Of a stretch of 34,676 nt of DNA, positions 15,426 to 25,200 are shown piece after piece (positions within the stretch are counted from its first letter, which is position 1; each line of letters begins with the position of its first letter). Source of the DNA: Terriglobales bacterium (GTDB lineage Bacteria > Acidobacteriota > Terriglobia > Terriglobales > Acidobacteriaceae); contig JASHOU010000182.1 of NCBI GenBank assembly GCA_030038475.1, positions 1 through 34,676 of the forward strand, given 5' to 3'. A program made the translations under genes and the position numbers. The notes beneath the pieces are model-generated. The model ran no database searches and was not told the origin of the DNA. It saw only the letters and a list, made by a program, of their open reading frames with translations.

Positions 15426-17903
15426 CTAGACTCTCAACCCGACCACCGTCGCTCCGCCGCCGCCCTCGTTTGGCGGAGGTTCGGTGACGGACTCGACGTG
15501 CGGATGCTTTCGCAGATACTGTCGCAGAGCTTTGCGAAGAATGCCCATACCGCTGCCATGGACTATGCGAACACGCGGCATGCCGGCGAGAAACGCGCGA
15601 TCAACGAATTTCTCAACCTCGCTGGTCGCTTCGTCGACCGTGCAACCGATGACGTTGATTTCGGTGGGTTGGGTTAAGTCGCTCGCTTCGTTTTGCAGCT
15701 TGACGGTGATTCCGCGCGAGCGCGCGGCTTCGACCGGCGAAACTTGCGACTGCGTTCTTCCGGCGCTCGTCAGCACTTCGGCGATATCCTCGCGGGCGAT
15801 CCGCATCTTCATCGAGCCGATCTCGACGTCGAAGTGATTGTCGCCGATCTTCTTTTTGATGACGGCCGCGCGGCCCATTGACTTGAGTTTCACGGTGTCG
15901 CCTTCGGAAACGTGCTTGACCAGGCTGGGCTGCGCGTTTGGATCGCCGCGATCCGCTCCGGTCGAGTGCGCAACCACCGTGGAATCGAACTGCTCGCGAA
16001 ATTCGCGGCGCATTTTGGCGATGCGGCGTTCGGCGTCTTTCGACAGCTTTTGCGCGGCGGCACGATCCTGTACAGCATTGACGGCCTCCCTGGCGTGGTA
16101 TTCGAGATCGCGGAACAACGCCTCAAGCTTCGACTCCATCTCGCGAATCTTGGCTTGCTGCTCTTTACGGCCTTCGTTCGCGAGACGCGACTTTTCGCGC
16201 TCCAGTTCCTGCTCCCGCGTCTGCATCCGCAACCGCTCAGCTTCCAGATCGCGGAGGTCGGAGTGCAAACGGTCGAGGAATCGCGCCACGTCTTGCGTCT
16301 GCGAGCCTAGGCGCGAACGCGCGGACGCAACGATCGCAGGATTCAGTCCAAGGCGCTGCGCAATGTTGATCCCCGCCGAAGCTCCAGGGACGCCAATTTT
16401 CAGTTCGTAGGTCGGCTGCAGCGTGGCCTCGTCGAAGCCGACCGATGCGTTGACCACTCCGGGCGTATTCGCTCCATAAACTTTGAGCGAAGTGTGGTGC
16501 GTGGAGATGACGGCCATGCAGCCGACTTTGCGAAAATGCTCGGCGATGGCAACCGCAAGCGCGGCGCCCTCTTCGGGGTCGGTGGCGGAGCCGAGTTCGT
16601 CAAGCAGCACGAGCGAATCGGCGGTCGCGGTGCGCGAGATGAAATCGATGTTGGTGACGTGCGCCGAAAAGGTTGAGAGGTTTTGCTCGATCGACTGATA
16701 ATCGCCGATATCGGCGAGGATCGCATCGAAAACCGGCACATCGGCTCGGTCGGCTGGGACGGGAATACCGGATTGCGCCATGAGAGCGAGCAGGCCGAGC
16801 GTTTTGAGGGAGACGGTCTTACCGCCGGTGTTGGGGCCGGTGATCACCAACTGGCGATGGTCGCCTTCGAGTTCGATGGTGATCGGAACAATCTTTGCTT
16901 TTTTGAGTTTTAGATTGCGCTCCAGCAGAGGATGACGGGCACGATGGAGAATAAGGCGAGCACCATACCCGTCGCCGCCTTCCGCGGATAAATTCACGGC
17001 AACACAGTTGTAATCTTCGGCGAAACGAGCTTTGGCGAACTGGAGTTCGAGTTCGGCTAGCACATCAGCAGCGGCGAGAATCGCATCGGCGTTCTCGCCG
17101 ATCTGGTGTGTCATTTCGAGCAGTACGCGATGGATCTCGGCGAGTTCATCGTCGAACAGGCGAACCAGTTCGTTGTTTTGTTCGATGGTTTCCAGCGGCT
17201 CGACAAATACGGTTTGTCCGCTTGAACTGGCTCCGTGTACAACGCCCTGCACGCGGCGTTTCTGCTCGACCTTCACCGGGATCACGAAACGCTCGCCGCG
17301 GATGGTGATGAGTTCATCCTGCACCGTGCCGCCTTCGGCGAGCTTGCGCAAGTAGCCGCGCAGCGATTCCTGGATTTGCCGTTTTTGCTTTTCGATTTCG
17401 CGGCGAATGCGGCCGATCTCAGGCGAAGCGTGATCGTCGAGCGTGCCATCGGGCAGAATTTTGCCGCGGAACGCGCGCAGAAAGCCGGTGAAATCCTGGA
17501 TTCCCGCGGAAAGAGCATTGACTGTCCTCCACTCCGAGCGCATCGCGGCCGGAGGCTGGCGAACGATTTCGCGCCACTCAGAGGCGCGGTCGGCGATTAG
17601 AACGATGTCGCGAATTTCGGTGGTCTCGAGAGCGGCTCCGGCAATGCGCGACTTTTCGATCAGCACTTCAATTTCGGGCAGGCCGGAGAATTCGAAGCGT
17701 CCCCCGACGCGGCGATAGTCGCGAATTTCCGTGGTGAGCTGCTGCTGGTTTTCAATCCATTCGCGGTCGAGCGACGGCGTCAACTCCGCAATGCGGCGCT
17801 GCCCAAGCGGCGAAGAAGCGTAGCCAGCGAGCAGATCGCGCAGGACTTCGAATTCGAGCAGGCGCGAACTGGTATGAGTTACCGGATTGGGGACGAACGA
17901 CAT
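15426..17903 (-). CDS. mutS2: MutS2 ATPase with atypical Smr domain
   Basis: MutS-family ATPase without the mismatch-recognition domain; MutS2 proteins suppress homologous recombination or rescue collided ribosomes. The 825 residues show the core/lever region at about 1-330, Walker A GPNTGGKT at 356-363, Walker B LVLLDELGSATDPEEGAA, then STHHTSLK and a long charged coiled coil at about 510-640. A KOW-like segment (VSEGDTVKLKSMGRAAVIKK) comes next, then the Smr domain at about 745-825. The Smr motif HGSGMG (His782) is intact, but the usual LDLRG near its start reads INVIG, so the acidic/basic pair tied to nuclease activity is lost. The start is ATG at 17903. The tail EGGGGATVVGL is typical of the family. 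Confidence 0.95.
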   Translation of the reverse strand: MSFVPNPVTHTSSRLLEFEVLRDLLAGYASSPLGQRRIAELTPSLDREWIENQQQLTTEIRDYRRVGGRFEFSGLPEIEVLIEKSRIAGAALETTEIRDIVLIADRASEWREIVRQPPAAMRSEWRTVNALSAGIQDFTGFLRAFRGKILPDGTLDDHASPEIGRIRREIEKQKRQIQESLRGYLRKLAEGGTVQDELITIRGERFVIPVKVEQKRRVQGVVHGASSSGQTVFVEPLETIEQNNELVRLFDDELAEIHRVLLEMTHQIGENADAILAAADVLAELELQFAKARFAEDYNCVAVNLSAEGGDGYGARLILHRARHPLLERNLKLKKAKIVPITIELEGDHRQLVITGPNTGGKTVSLKTLGLLALMAQSGIPVPADRADVPVFDAILADIGDYQSIEQNLSTFSAHVTNIDFISRTATADSLVLLDELGSATDPEEGAALAVAIAEHFRKVGCMAVISTHHTSLKVYGANTPGVVNASVGFDEATLQPTYELKIGVPGASAGINIAQRLGLNPAIVASARSRLGSQTQDVARFLDRLHSDLRDLEAERLRMQTREQELEREKSRLANEGRKEQQAKIREMESKLEALFRDLEYHAREAVNAVQDRAAAQKLSKDAERRIAKMRREFREQFDSTVVAHSTGADRGDPNAQPSLVKHVSEGDTVKLKSMGRAAVIKKKIGDNHFDVEIGSMKMRIAREDIAEVLTSAGRTQSQVSPVEAARSRGITVKLQNEASDLTQPTEINVIGCTVDEATSEVEKFVDRAFLAGMPRVRIVHGSGMGILRKALRQYLRKHPHVESVTEPPPNEGGGGATVVGLRV

Positions 17904-18080
17904 GCGTTTGAACGGCGCTTCGAAGCGCTGTTTTATGTTACAACGCAGGCTGGCTTCGCATGGACGAGAATGACCATCGCGACTTTAATCGAGTGGCTTT
18001 TTACCGGCCAAACAGGTTCCCAGGTCGAGTGCGGTGTAAAATCAAGCTCGCCGGCTCGCGCCAATGCGATTCCGGCGCAC

Positions 18081-18157
18081 GGCCCCGTAGCTCAACTGGA
18101 TAGAGCATCAGTCTTCGGAACTGAGGGTTGGGGGTTCAACTCCCTCCGGGGTCGCCA
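18081..18157 (+). tRNA. tRNA-Arg (anticodon TCG)
   Basis: The full cloverleaf was read by eye. The acceptor GGCCCCG pairs with CGGGGTC (one G-T); the D arm is GCTC/GAGC; the anticodon stem TCAGT/ACTGA encloses the loop CTTCGGA with TCG at 18115-18117. The T stem GGGGG/CCCTC encloses TTCAACT. Discriminator G and an encoded CCA end the gene at 18157. It reads CGA codons (and others by wobble). A possible -10 TAAAAT lies at 18037-18042. No integrase or duplicated tRNA end was found nearby. Confidence 0.95.
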
Positions 18158-18277
18158 TGGCAAAGCTGGCTGTTCAAGTCCCGCCGAACGCGGCCAGACG
18201 AACCTCTCCGCACCCCACACTCTGGTTACTTGCTCCGGGTAACGATTCAGGCTGCAATAGCATTGGCGGAGCTTCCT

Positions 18278-18658
18278 ATGAAGGGTGTTTTTGGATTCCT
18301 GGGCACGGTCATCACATTAGCGATTGGAATGTACATTTACTCTTTGCAGGTCAAGGCGATTGATCCGGCAGCGGGTGCGTCGAACGGCGCGGAAGCACCA
18401 ACCATTACGGGAGTGAAAAACGACCTGATCAGCATTGCCAATGCGGAGCGCGGCTATATGGCATCGCAAGGCAAATATGCATCGCTGGAGGAATTGACTT
18501 CCGGCAATTATCTCACCATCAAGGGCGAACGGCCTCCGTATGTTTACGATGTGGAGGTTTTGGAGGGCAGTTTTCGCGCGACTGCAACTCGCACCACCAA
18601 AGGCACTCCGGCGCAGCTCTGGATTACCGAAACCATGCAGGTGCAGGCATCGGATTGA
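18278..18658 (+). CDS. Small membrane-anchored pilin-like protein
   Basis: 126-residue protein with one N-terminal hydrophobic helix (FGFLGTVITLAIGMYIYSL) and a small soluble domain. The soluble part pattern, IANAERGYMASQGKYASLEELTSGNYL, is like the segment after the long helix in type IV pilins and pseudopilins (a helix ending, then G-K-Y-x-S-L-x-x-L). However, the prepilin cleavage site with Gly and Glu5 is absent, so it is not a classical pilin. The start is ATG at 18278, with GGCGGAG 5 nt upstream; longer in-frame starts would run into the tRNA. Its function is unknown; it could be a minor pseudopilin-like scaffold protein. Confidence 0.75.
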   Translation: MKGVFGFLGTVITLAIGMYIYSLQVKAIDPAAGASNGAEAPTITGVKNDLISIANAERGYMASQGKYASLEELTSGNYLTIKGERPPYVYDVEVLEGSFRATATRTTKGTPAQLWITETMQVQASD

Positions 18659-18786
18659 CGTGCATCGGCACCGAATTCGCGCGCGTTGGCATAGCTTGCC
18701 TTTGAAGTACCGCCACGCAAGCATCCCACCTGCAATTCCGCACCCAGATCCTCAACGCTGGCATCCTCGGTGTTGGTGGTATTGAT

Positions 18787-19053
18787 CTAAGTCAGCGGCT
18801 TGCGCCTTTCGCGTAGAACATTTGGAAAACTCAGGATCGTGGCAGAGGTCTTGTTTTCGACTCGCCGGATGTACTCGGTAATTGCTGCCTGCAGCTCAGA
18901 CAGAATGACCACCAAATCGGCTTCCGATGCGCACGAGAGGTGGGCGCACAACTCTCGTATACGGTCTTCGAGACGTCGAGCCGGAGGCATGGCGGAAAAC
19001 CGGACGAGTAGCTGGGCTAAGGATGCCATAACTGACAGTCCGGTTGTATACAT
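18787..19053 (-). CDS. Hypothetical small helical protein
   Basis: 88 residues, mostly helical, with no signal or membrane segment: LAQLLVRFSAMPPARRLEDRIRELCAHL, then LVVILSELQAAITEYIRRVENK, and a basic end (LRERRKPLT). It resembles small conserved hypotheticals of Acidobacteria; no function is known. The start is uncertain. The ATG at 19053 gives eight extra residues, and a second ATG at 19029 gives MASLAQLLVRF. Neither has a Shine-Dalgarno, and TATACA at 19043-19048 on the minus strand could be a -10 that favours the shorter form. It is divergent from the 19193 gene across 139 bp. Confidence 0.6.
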   Translation of the reverse strand: MYTTGLSVMASLAQLLVRFSAMPPARRLEDRIRELCAHLSCASEADLVVILSELQAAITEYIRRVENKTSATILSFPNVLRERRKPLT

Positions 19054-19180
19054 TGGGCACGGTAGAATTCGCGGAGCGGCTGGCGCGAACTGCGATTTGG
19101 CGTGACGGGATTTTCAGACGTTTGCCCCTCATCCCAATCCGAAGATATATTAAATACAAACTTTGCTTGATCTTCGCGTT

Positions 19181-19186
19181 TAGAAT
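19181..19186 (+). promoter_or_regulatory. -10 element TAGAAT 6 nt before ATG (leaderless start)
   Basis: TAGAAT ends 6 nt before the ATG at 19193, so transcription would begin at or next to the A of the start codon. No Shine-Dalgarno is present, in agreement with a leaderless mRNA. Confidence 0.45.
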
Positions 19187-19192
19187 CGCTGT

Positions 19193-19555
19193 ATGTACAC
19201 AGACTTTACCGCCGCTAACCGCTGGACCCGGAAAAAGGTCCATTGCCTGTATCAGGCGCTCATAGTCGCCATTGCCACTCGCCATGCCGATGCGGTGGAC
19301 ATCAAGTTTCTGGTCGATGGACGGCCTGTTTGGGTCGCCCTGCCGCACCCGGCCTGGGTCGAATATCAGAAGCACACGGGGAAAGTGATTACCGACTCGC
19401 TGGCGAAAGAAATCGCCGGGCATTTTCTGAAAACGGCATTGGAATCAGGCGAAGGCTTGGGACGCGAGATGTATTCGCTCACCGTCGAGGAAACCCTCAG
19501 GCATCTGGAAGGCGTAGTTGCGGAGGCGGATGTGGCGGCAGCTGCAACTCCCTAG
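19193..19555 (+). CDS. Conserved hypothetical protein
   Basis: 120-residue soluble protein with no recognised domain. It reads as one compact alpha/beta domain: TRKKVHCLYQALIVAIATRHADAVDIKFLVDG (helix then strand), RPVWVALPHPAWVEYQKHTGK, then two helices (DSLAKEIAGHFLKTALESG and EEVLRHLEG-like), ending in Ala-rich residues. The charge pattern and codon use look like a real gene. The ATG at 19193 is directly preceded by a -10 hexamer, so it is probably leaderless. It lies about 450 bp before pckG in the same direction, but a separate pckG promoter makes an operon unlikely. Confidence 0.75.
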   Translation: MYTDFTAANRWTRKKVHCLYQALIVAIATRHADAVDIKFLVDGRPVWVALPHPAWVEYQKHTGKVITDSLAKEIAGHFLKTALESGEGLGREMYSLTVEETLRHLEGVVAEADVAAAATP

Positions 19556-19633
19556 GCCGATGGTGACGGCGACTCGCCTGCCATTGGGCTAGCGGCTCGC
19601 TGCGAATCTTCGCGTTCGGCCATCACACCAAAG

Positions 19634-19649
19634 AGTGACTCGCATCACT
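19634..19649. promoter_or_regulatory. CRP/FNR-type operator AGTGA-N6-TCACT
   Basis: AGTGACTCGCATCACT is a perfect inverted repeat in its arms and keeps the GTGA-N6-TCAC core of CRP sites. Its centre (19641.5) lies about 41.5 bp before the predicted start site at 19683, the usual place for a class II activator site. Confidence 0.5.
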
Positions 19650-19676
19650 TTGACCCCTCCGGCTACAACCTAAAAT
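19649..19676 (+). promoter_or_regulatory. Sigma-70-like promoter upstream of pckG
   Basis: TTGACC (19649-19654) and TAAAAT (19671-19676) are 16 bp apart. Start of transcription is predicted near 19683. The -35 touches the last base of the CRP-type site. Confidence 0.5.
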
Positions 19677-19681
19677 TTTGC

Positions 19682-19699
19682 GATGGCCAGCAGGCCATC
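19682..19699 (+). other. Stem-loop at the predicted pckG mRNA 5' end
   Basis: GATGGCC (19682-19688), the loop AGCA, and GGCCATC (19693-19699) form a perfect 7-bp stem. It lies at the predicted +1, where it could protect the mRNA from 5'-end decay. No T-tail follows. Confidence 0.45.
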
Positions 19700-20002
19700 C
19701 GATGCCGTCCATTATCTTTGATCTTTGCCGTCCGTAATTACAGATCAAATCGAACCGCCGCACGCAGGGATATTCTTCACCCTCATGCGTGCATCGATTC
19801 GCGAACGGCATTGCTCTTCGATTGATCCCGGCCGGGCTACAGTTGGAAAGCTGCACAGAATGAGCGAGAATAATAGCTTCGTCCCGCTGGCCGCGGTAGA
19901 CCCTGTTCGCACAAGCTTGTCTTTTTACGTGCGAATGCCCGTTTCATGGCCAGGCGGGGGATTGCGCGTCTTGCAGCAGGAAACTTTGAGGAGACATTTC
20001 CG

Positions 20003-21844
20003 ATGTCCAGCCTAATATCCGATACGGAAGCCCTAACCAAAAAAATAACTGCAATAAAGCATAAGCGGCTGAGCGCATGGGTGGAAGAACTGGCGCAGCT
20101 CTGCAAGCCGGATCGAGTGCAGTGGTGCGACGGTTCGCAAGCGGAATATCAGGCGATGCTGCAACTCATGGTGCTGACAGGCAGCGCCATCTGGCTGGCC
20201 AATGACAAGCGGCCAAACAGCATCCTGGTTCGATCGACTCCGGGTGACGTGGCTCGGGTGGAAGATCGGACATTCATCTGTTCGCGGACGCAGGATGAAG
20301 CCGGTCCCACGAATAACTGGGCCGAACCGGCGAAGATGAAGGAAAAGCTACGAGGTTTATTTGCGGGGGCAATGACCGGACGGACGATGTATGTGATCCC
20401 TTACAGCATGGGTCCGATCGGGTCGCCGATTGCGAATATTGGAGTGGAACTTAGCGACTCGCCGTATGTTGTGGCGAACATGCATATCATGGCCCGCGTC
20501 GGAACTCGCGTGCTGGAAGTTCTGGGCAGTGATGGCGATTTTGTGCGCGGCCTGCACTCGGTCGGAGCACCGCTGGGCGCGAATCAGGAGGATTCGGCGT
20601 GGCCTAACAATGCACAGGCAAAATACATTTGCCATTTTCCGGAGACGCGCGAGGTGTGGTCTTTCGGTTCCGGCTACGGGGGCAATGCATTGCTGGGCAA
20701 AAAATGCCATGCGTTGCGTATTGCTTCGGTGCAAGCCCGTGACGAGGGCTGGATGGCCGAGCACATGCTGATCCTGAAGATGACGAGCCCTGACGGTAAG
20801 GTCAAGTACATAACCGGCGCGTTTCCTTCGGCCTGCGGCAAGACGAATCTTTCCATGATGATTCCAAGTATCCCAGGGTGGAAGGTTGAAACCATCGGCG
20901 ACGACATTGCGTGGATGAAGTTTGGCATCGATGGACGCCTGTATGCCATCAACCCGGAGAATGGGTTTTTCGGCGTGGCTCCGGGAACGAGCATGAAGTC
21001 AAATCCGAATGCCATGCTCACCGCCACGAAGGATTCCATCTTCACGAATTGCGCGATGACTCTGGATGAAGACGTATGGTGGGAGCAGATGACGGCGGAA
21101 AAGCCCGCCGAATTGATCGACTGGCTGCGCCGCCCGTGGACTCCGTCTTCCGGCCGCAAGGCAGCTCATCCCAATGCGCGTTTTACCGTTCCGGCCAGCC
21201 AGTGCCCGTGCATCGCCCCGGAGTGGGAGGACCCCAAAGGTGTGCCGATCGATGCGATTCTTTTCGGCGGCCGGCGGGCGGGCGTGGTTCCGCTGGTAAC
21301 AGAGTCGTTCAGTTGGCAGCATGGGACGTTTCTGGGTGCGATTGTCACCAGTGAAACAACTGCGGCGATTACCGGCAAGGTGGGTGAACTGCGCCGCGAC
21401 CCCATGGCGATGCTCGCCTTCTGCGGCTACAACATGGGCGATTACTACGCCCATTTTCTCAAGATGGGCTCGAGGCCGGGGGCAAAGCTGCCTAAGATTT
21501 TCTATGTCAACTGGTTCCGTACGGACAACAATGGAAAGTTTCTATGGCCTGGATATAGCGAGAACAGCCGCGTTTTGAAATGGATCTTCGAGCGCTGCGA
21601 CGAAAAAGCCCATGCTGTGGATACGCCGATCGGCAGACTTCCGGAGCCTGCGGATCTGGATACCAAGGGGCTGGAAATTCCAGCTGCTGATATTGCCAAG
21701 TTGCTGAGCGTGGATGTCGAGGGCTGGCATGCTGAATTGCCCTCGATTCAGGAGCACTTCGCGCGCTTCGGCAGCCATCTTCCTGAGGAGCTGAATCGCG
21801 AGGTTCGGGAACTGGAAACAAGGCTCTGGAAGGCGAAGAAGTAG
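20003..21844 (+). CDS. pckG: Phosphoenolpyruvate carboxykinase (GTP)
   Basis: Converts oxaloacetate and GTP to phosphoenolpyruvate, CO2 and GDP, the entry step of gluconeogenesis. The 613-residue length fits the GTP family. The P-loop is [13 protein letters not shown] (274-286), with the hyper-reactive Cys278 and Lys280. Also present are GDDIAWMKF (metal-binding Asp pair), [32 protein letters not shown] and the C-terminal FFYVNWFR-type segment ([20 protein letters not shown]). The start is ATG at 20003, because GAGGAGA stands 8 nt upstream and [11 protein letters not shown] fits; the earlier in-frame codon at 19946 has no such site. A putative CRP-type site and promoter about 320 bp upstream would tie expression to carbon state. 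Confidence 0.97.
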   Translation: MSSLISDTEALTKKITAIKHKRLSAWVEELAQLCKPDRVQWCDGSQAEYQAMLQLMVLTGSAIWLANDKRPNSILVRSTPGDVARVEDRTFICSRTQDEAGPTNNWAEPAKMKEKLRGLFAGAMTGRTMYVIPYSMGPIGSPIANIGVELSDSPYVVANMHIMARVGTRVLEVLGSDGDFVRGLHSVGAPLGANQEDSAWPNNAQAKYICHFPETREVWSFGSGYGGNALLGKKCHALRIASVQARDEGWMAEHMLILKMTSPDGKVKYITGAFPSACGKTNLSMMIPSIPGWKVETIGDDIAWMKFGIDGRLYAINPENGFFGVAPGTSMKSNPNAMLTATKDSIFTNCAMTLDEDVWWEQMTAEKPAELIDWLRRPWTPSSGRKAAHPNARFTVPASQCPCIAPEWEDPKGVPIDAILFGGRRAGVVPLVTESFSWQHGTFLGAIVTSETTAAITGKVGELRRDPMAMLAFCGYNMGDYYAHFLKMGSRPGAKLPKIFYVNWFRTDNNGKFLWPGYSENSRVLKWIFERCDEKAHAVDTPIGRLPEPADLDTKGLEIPAADIAKLLSVDVEGWHAELPSIQEHFARFGSHLPEELNREVRELETRLWKAKK

Positions 21845-21928
21845 ATAGCGCGTTGTCACGGCGCCAGAAGATATTCGTCAACGGAATCTGTATAGACAGG
21901 CAACTCGTCCTGAATCGAACAACAAAAG

Positions 21929-21963
21929 CCTTTCTCGGCGTTCTCCGCGTCTCGGCGGTGAAC
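21929..21963 (+). repeat. Intergenic sequence of the 'CGTTCTCCGCGTCTCGGCGGTGAA' type, split here as a repeat-like tract
   Basis: The tract has three related units, CTCGGCGTT, CTCCGCGT and CTCGGCGGTGA, in a row. Similar CTCnGCG-type phrases recur as intergenic elements in many unrelated bacterial genomes (from memory). Only this copy is seen in the window. It lies just before the 21988 gene. Confidence 0.3.
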
Positions 21964-21987
21964 CACTTCTTGTGCTTAAATCAAGGC

Positions 21988-22248
21988 ATGTTCGCCCGGA
22001 AAGTCCGCGTCGAATACAAACACGAGGGACAGCTTCATCCCTGCCCGTTGAAATGGCTGGATAATTTCAGCATGCGCAATTTTACCAATGCGCCGCTGTT
22101 TGACGACACGCTGCCGGTGGCCGATGGCTGCCTGGAAATCGGAACGAAGGTGCCCGTCGATCGACTGCGCGAGGCGATGGAAGACTGGTTTCGCCGCAAG
22201 AGCTACCTGCCCAAAGATGCGGCGGTAGTCATCACCCTAAAGGCCTAG
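21988..22248 (+). CDS. Conserved hypothetical protein, 86 residues
   Basis: Small soluble protein of unknown function: MFARKVRVEYKHEGQLHPCP, then KWLDNFSMRNFTNAPLFDDTLPVADG and VPVDRLREAMEDWFRRK, ending in VVITLKA. The strand-helix-strand order suggests one small alpha/beta domain. The start is ATG at 21988. An extended -10 (TGCTTAAAT, hexamer 21976-21981) ends 6 nt before it, so the mRNA may be leaderless, although AAGG also lies close. A longer in-frame reading from 21853 crosses the repeat-like tract and is not favoured. Its TAG shares CTAG with the stop of the convergent GGDEF gene. Confidence 0.7.
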   Translation: MFARKVRVEYKHEGQLHPCPLKWLDNFSMRNFTNAPLFDDTLPVADGCLEIGTKVPVDRLREAMEDWFRRKSYLPKDAAVVITLKA

Positions 22249-25200
22249 CTTGCCCCACCGAAACTTGAGGCTTTTTCCATCTTGAGCAGGCGCGCGAAGA
22301 CGCGGATGATCATGCCATCGAAGCGGGTGCCGCTCAGCTTAACCAATTCGGCCATGGCTTGCTCGTCGCTCTTGGGAAGAGCAAAAGATCGGTCGCTGGT
22401 CATGTTAACGTAGGCATCGGCGACAGCGACGATGCGGCCGTACAGGGGTATATTTTCGCCCTTCAATCCCAGCGGATAGCCGCTGCCATCGAATGCCTCG
22501 TGATGAGATTCGACGGCCTGCGCCACGGGCTCGATTTCAGGAATCGCCCGCACCACCTCTGCTCCAAGGCGCGCGTGGGTCTTCATTTCTGCGAACTCGT
22601 CCTCCCTAAGCGCTCCCGGCTTATTCAGGATGCGATCTTCGATGAACAACTTGCCTACGTCGTGCACTCGCGCCGCCAGAATGACATCGTCAATCTCATG
22701 CGCTGCCAGGTTCAATCCGCGGGCAATGATTCCAGCATAGTGCGCAGTCTGTTCGCCGTGTCCGGCGGCATTGTGCTCACGCAATTCAGCTGCGCGCGCC
22801 AGAGCTTCGATGGCCTCTTTGAGCGCCCTGCGATTCGCGTTATCTTCGCCCCCGCACAGCTTGCGCAGCGTGCTCACGAGTTCTTCGATGTGTTGCGGCC
22901 CGTTATCCTCGCGATTGAGAAATCCCTCGATATAGCCGGAAATCATGTTCCGTTGCAGGGCTGAACCCTCGCCGAATGCGTCGGAGGTGGAAACCTGATT
23001 GCCGCCTGCGTGCTTGGAGACATACATGCCGGCGTCGGCCACACGAATCAGGTCCTCAACGGAGAATCCGTGAACGGGGAAGCTGGCAACGCCGAAACTG
23101 CCGGTGATATGGTGCTCTTCTAGCATCGGATCCGTGGCTAGCCAAAGCCGCAATCGTTCGGCCAGCACTTGAGCCTGCTCAATACCGGTTTCGGGCATGA
23201 GGATGATGAATTCGTCTCCACCATAACGGGCGACAACGTTCGATTGACGACACTTTTGTTCGAGCAGCCGGCCAACTCGAGCGAGCACGAGATCGCCTTC
23301 CAGATGGCCCAGGGAATCGTTCACTTCTTTGAACTTGTCCAAATCGACGAGCACGACCGAGAACGGACGGCCTGAACGAGAGGCGCGCTTCCACTCCGAA
23401 CTCAGCGCTTCCCAGAAAAACCGCCGAGTCTTGATGCCGGTCAAACCATCGGTGATCGATTGTTGCTGCAGCTTTTGGAAGACAAAAGAATTGTGCAACG
23501 CCGTCGCCAAAAGATCGGCCAGCGTATTGAGAATGAGCACATCCTGCGGGGCGAACGCGTTTTCATCGCGGCTCTCGACGTTGAGCACACCCAGCAAGCT
23601 CTCTCCGTAGGTGATGGGCAGGCAGAGAACGGCGCGCGATTCCGGCAGGACGCCGGCCAGTTGCCCCGGGCCGGCGTTTTGCACCAGTGCGCTCACGCCG
23701 GTGCGGGCGACTTTTCCCAGAACTCCACTGCCTACTGCGATGCGGCGGCCCAGGGTTTGCGACGCTGTGCCCGCTTCGGCTTTGATCTCGATGTCCTTAG
23801 TGGCGTAGTCCATGATGCCGATGCCGATGTGATCGTAGTGGAAGTTCTTCTGGATTTCGCGCACGATATTGGCCATCATCTGCTCGGCGTCCTCGCTGGA
23901 GATTGCAACTTTCGAAATGTTATTCAGAAACGCGAGATGGCGGGCGCGGCGCTGCTCCTCGGTGAACAGGCGCGCATTTTCGATCGCCACTCCAAGTTGA
24001 CCGGCAGCGGTTTGCATGACCTCGAGATCTCTGGCCTGGAACTGCGATTCCCGCTCGGTGCTGAGAGCAGCCATCACTCCTTGGGCTCGATCGCCCAGGA
24101 GAATCGGCACTGCGCAGAACGATTTGGCAGGCTGCTGGGGCACGAAATCGACGCCCAGCTTTGCCCGCACCTGCTCCAGGTCCGACTCAATCAGCAGTGG
24201 CTCACCGGTCCTGAGAACATACTCGGTCAGTCCGTTGCCGGCTTTGCGCGAGCGCTTGGGAAGCCTGACTCCGGCTTCGATCTCCAGCTCGAAACGGATT
24301 TCATCCTCCTCTTGAAACGCGATGTAGAAATTGCTCGTGTCGAAAATCTGGCCTAGTTCGACCTGTACCGTGCGCAGCACCTCGTCCTGGACGAGATGAG
24401 AACTGATGGCTTGGCCAATTTCGGTGAGCAGTTCGTATTCTTTGGTACGGCGCTGAGCTTCGTGCATGACCACGTAATTTTCGAGTGTCAGCGCGATCTG
24501 TAGAGACAGCCCGATCAGCAAACGCAAATTCGAAGAGCCGAACATCCGCCGCTCGGCATGAGGAAACAGGAGTACTCCGAAATTGTGCTCCCGCGTTTGC
24601 AGGCTCACGGCCATCAGATCGGTGACTCCTTCGGCCAGCAGCGTCTGCTTGCAGGCCTCGAACTTACCTCCGGAAAGCGCGGGCAGAGGCTCTTCCAGCT
24701 CCGGGAGACTTCGAAAGGTGACGACGCCACCGCGCCTGTAAGCCAGCTCGGAAATGTAGTCTCCTGCCTGCGTTTTTTGCAGTTTTTCCAGGAATTCCGC
24801 CGAGAAGCCTTTTTGTACCGAGGGCAAAGTGCCGCGCCATTGCTGCGAGACGAAGAAGATGGCGCGACGCTCGGGCAGCGGCGCGATCAATCTATCCACG
24901 AAGGTTTGCAGGCTGGGTATGAGATCTGATGGCGAGAGCAAGCGGCGCGGATCGACACCCAGAGTCGAAAATGCGAGAGCGTTTTCCTGCACCGCGTTTC
25001 GTTCGTTTTCGAACAGAACCATCACCATCGCGATCGCCAGGAGCATCTGCGGAACGGGACCAAGAAAGCCGCCGAACTGACCAACAATATTGAGAAAAGG
25101 TTGCCGAAACTGGCCGGCGCCCATCAGTGCCGCCCAAAGCGCAAGGGAAAACGCAAGCACCCGGAAGGCCACCGAATTCCTGCGAAATGCGTATCGATAA

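Larger units (their letters stand above)
19556..20002. other. 447-bp gap carrying the putative pckG control region and long leader
   Basis: No convincing gene is seen. The first 80 bp are plain. 19634-19699 holds the CRP-type site, a -35/-10 pair and a start-site hairpin. The rest (about 19700-19987) would be a 5' leader of some 320 nt with no riboswitch that I recognise, ending in the Shine-Dalgarno GAGGAGA at 19988-19994. Confidence 0.55.

Noticed and set aside
18081-18277. tRNA-Arg as a phage or island attachment site; a TTCAAGTCCC phrase just downstream looks like a second T-arm
   Set aside because: There is no integrase and no direct repeat of the tRNA 3' end in the window, and the phrase at about 18174-18183 cannot form a T stem with its flanks.
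19725-20015. A 96-codon frame in the pckG leader as a leader peptide
   Set aside because: It has no Shine-Dalgarno, the composition is unlike neighbouring genes, and it overlaps the pckG start region; better explained as chance.
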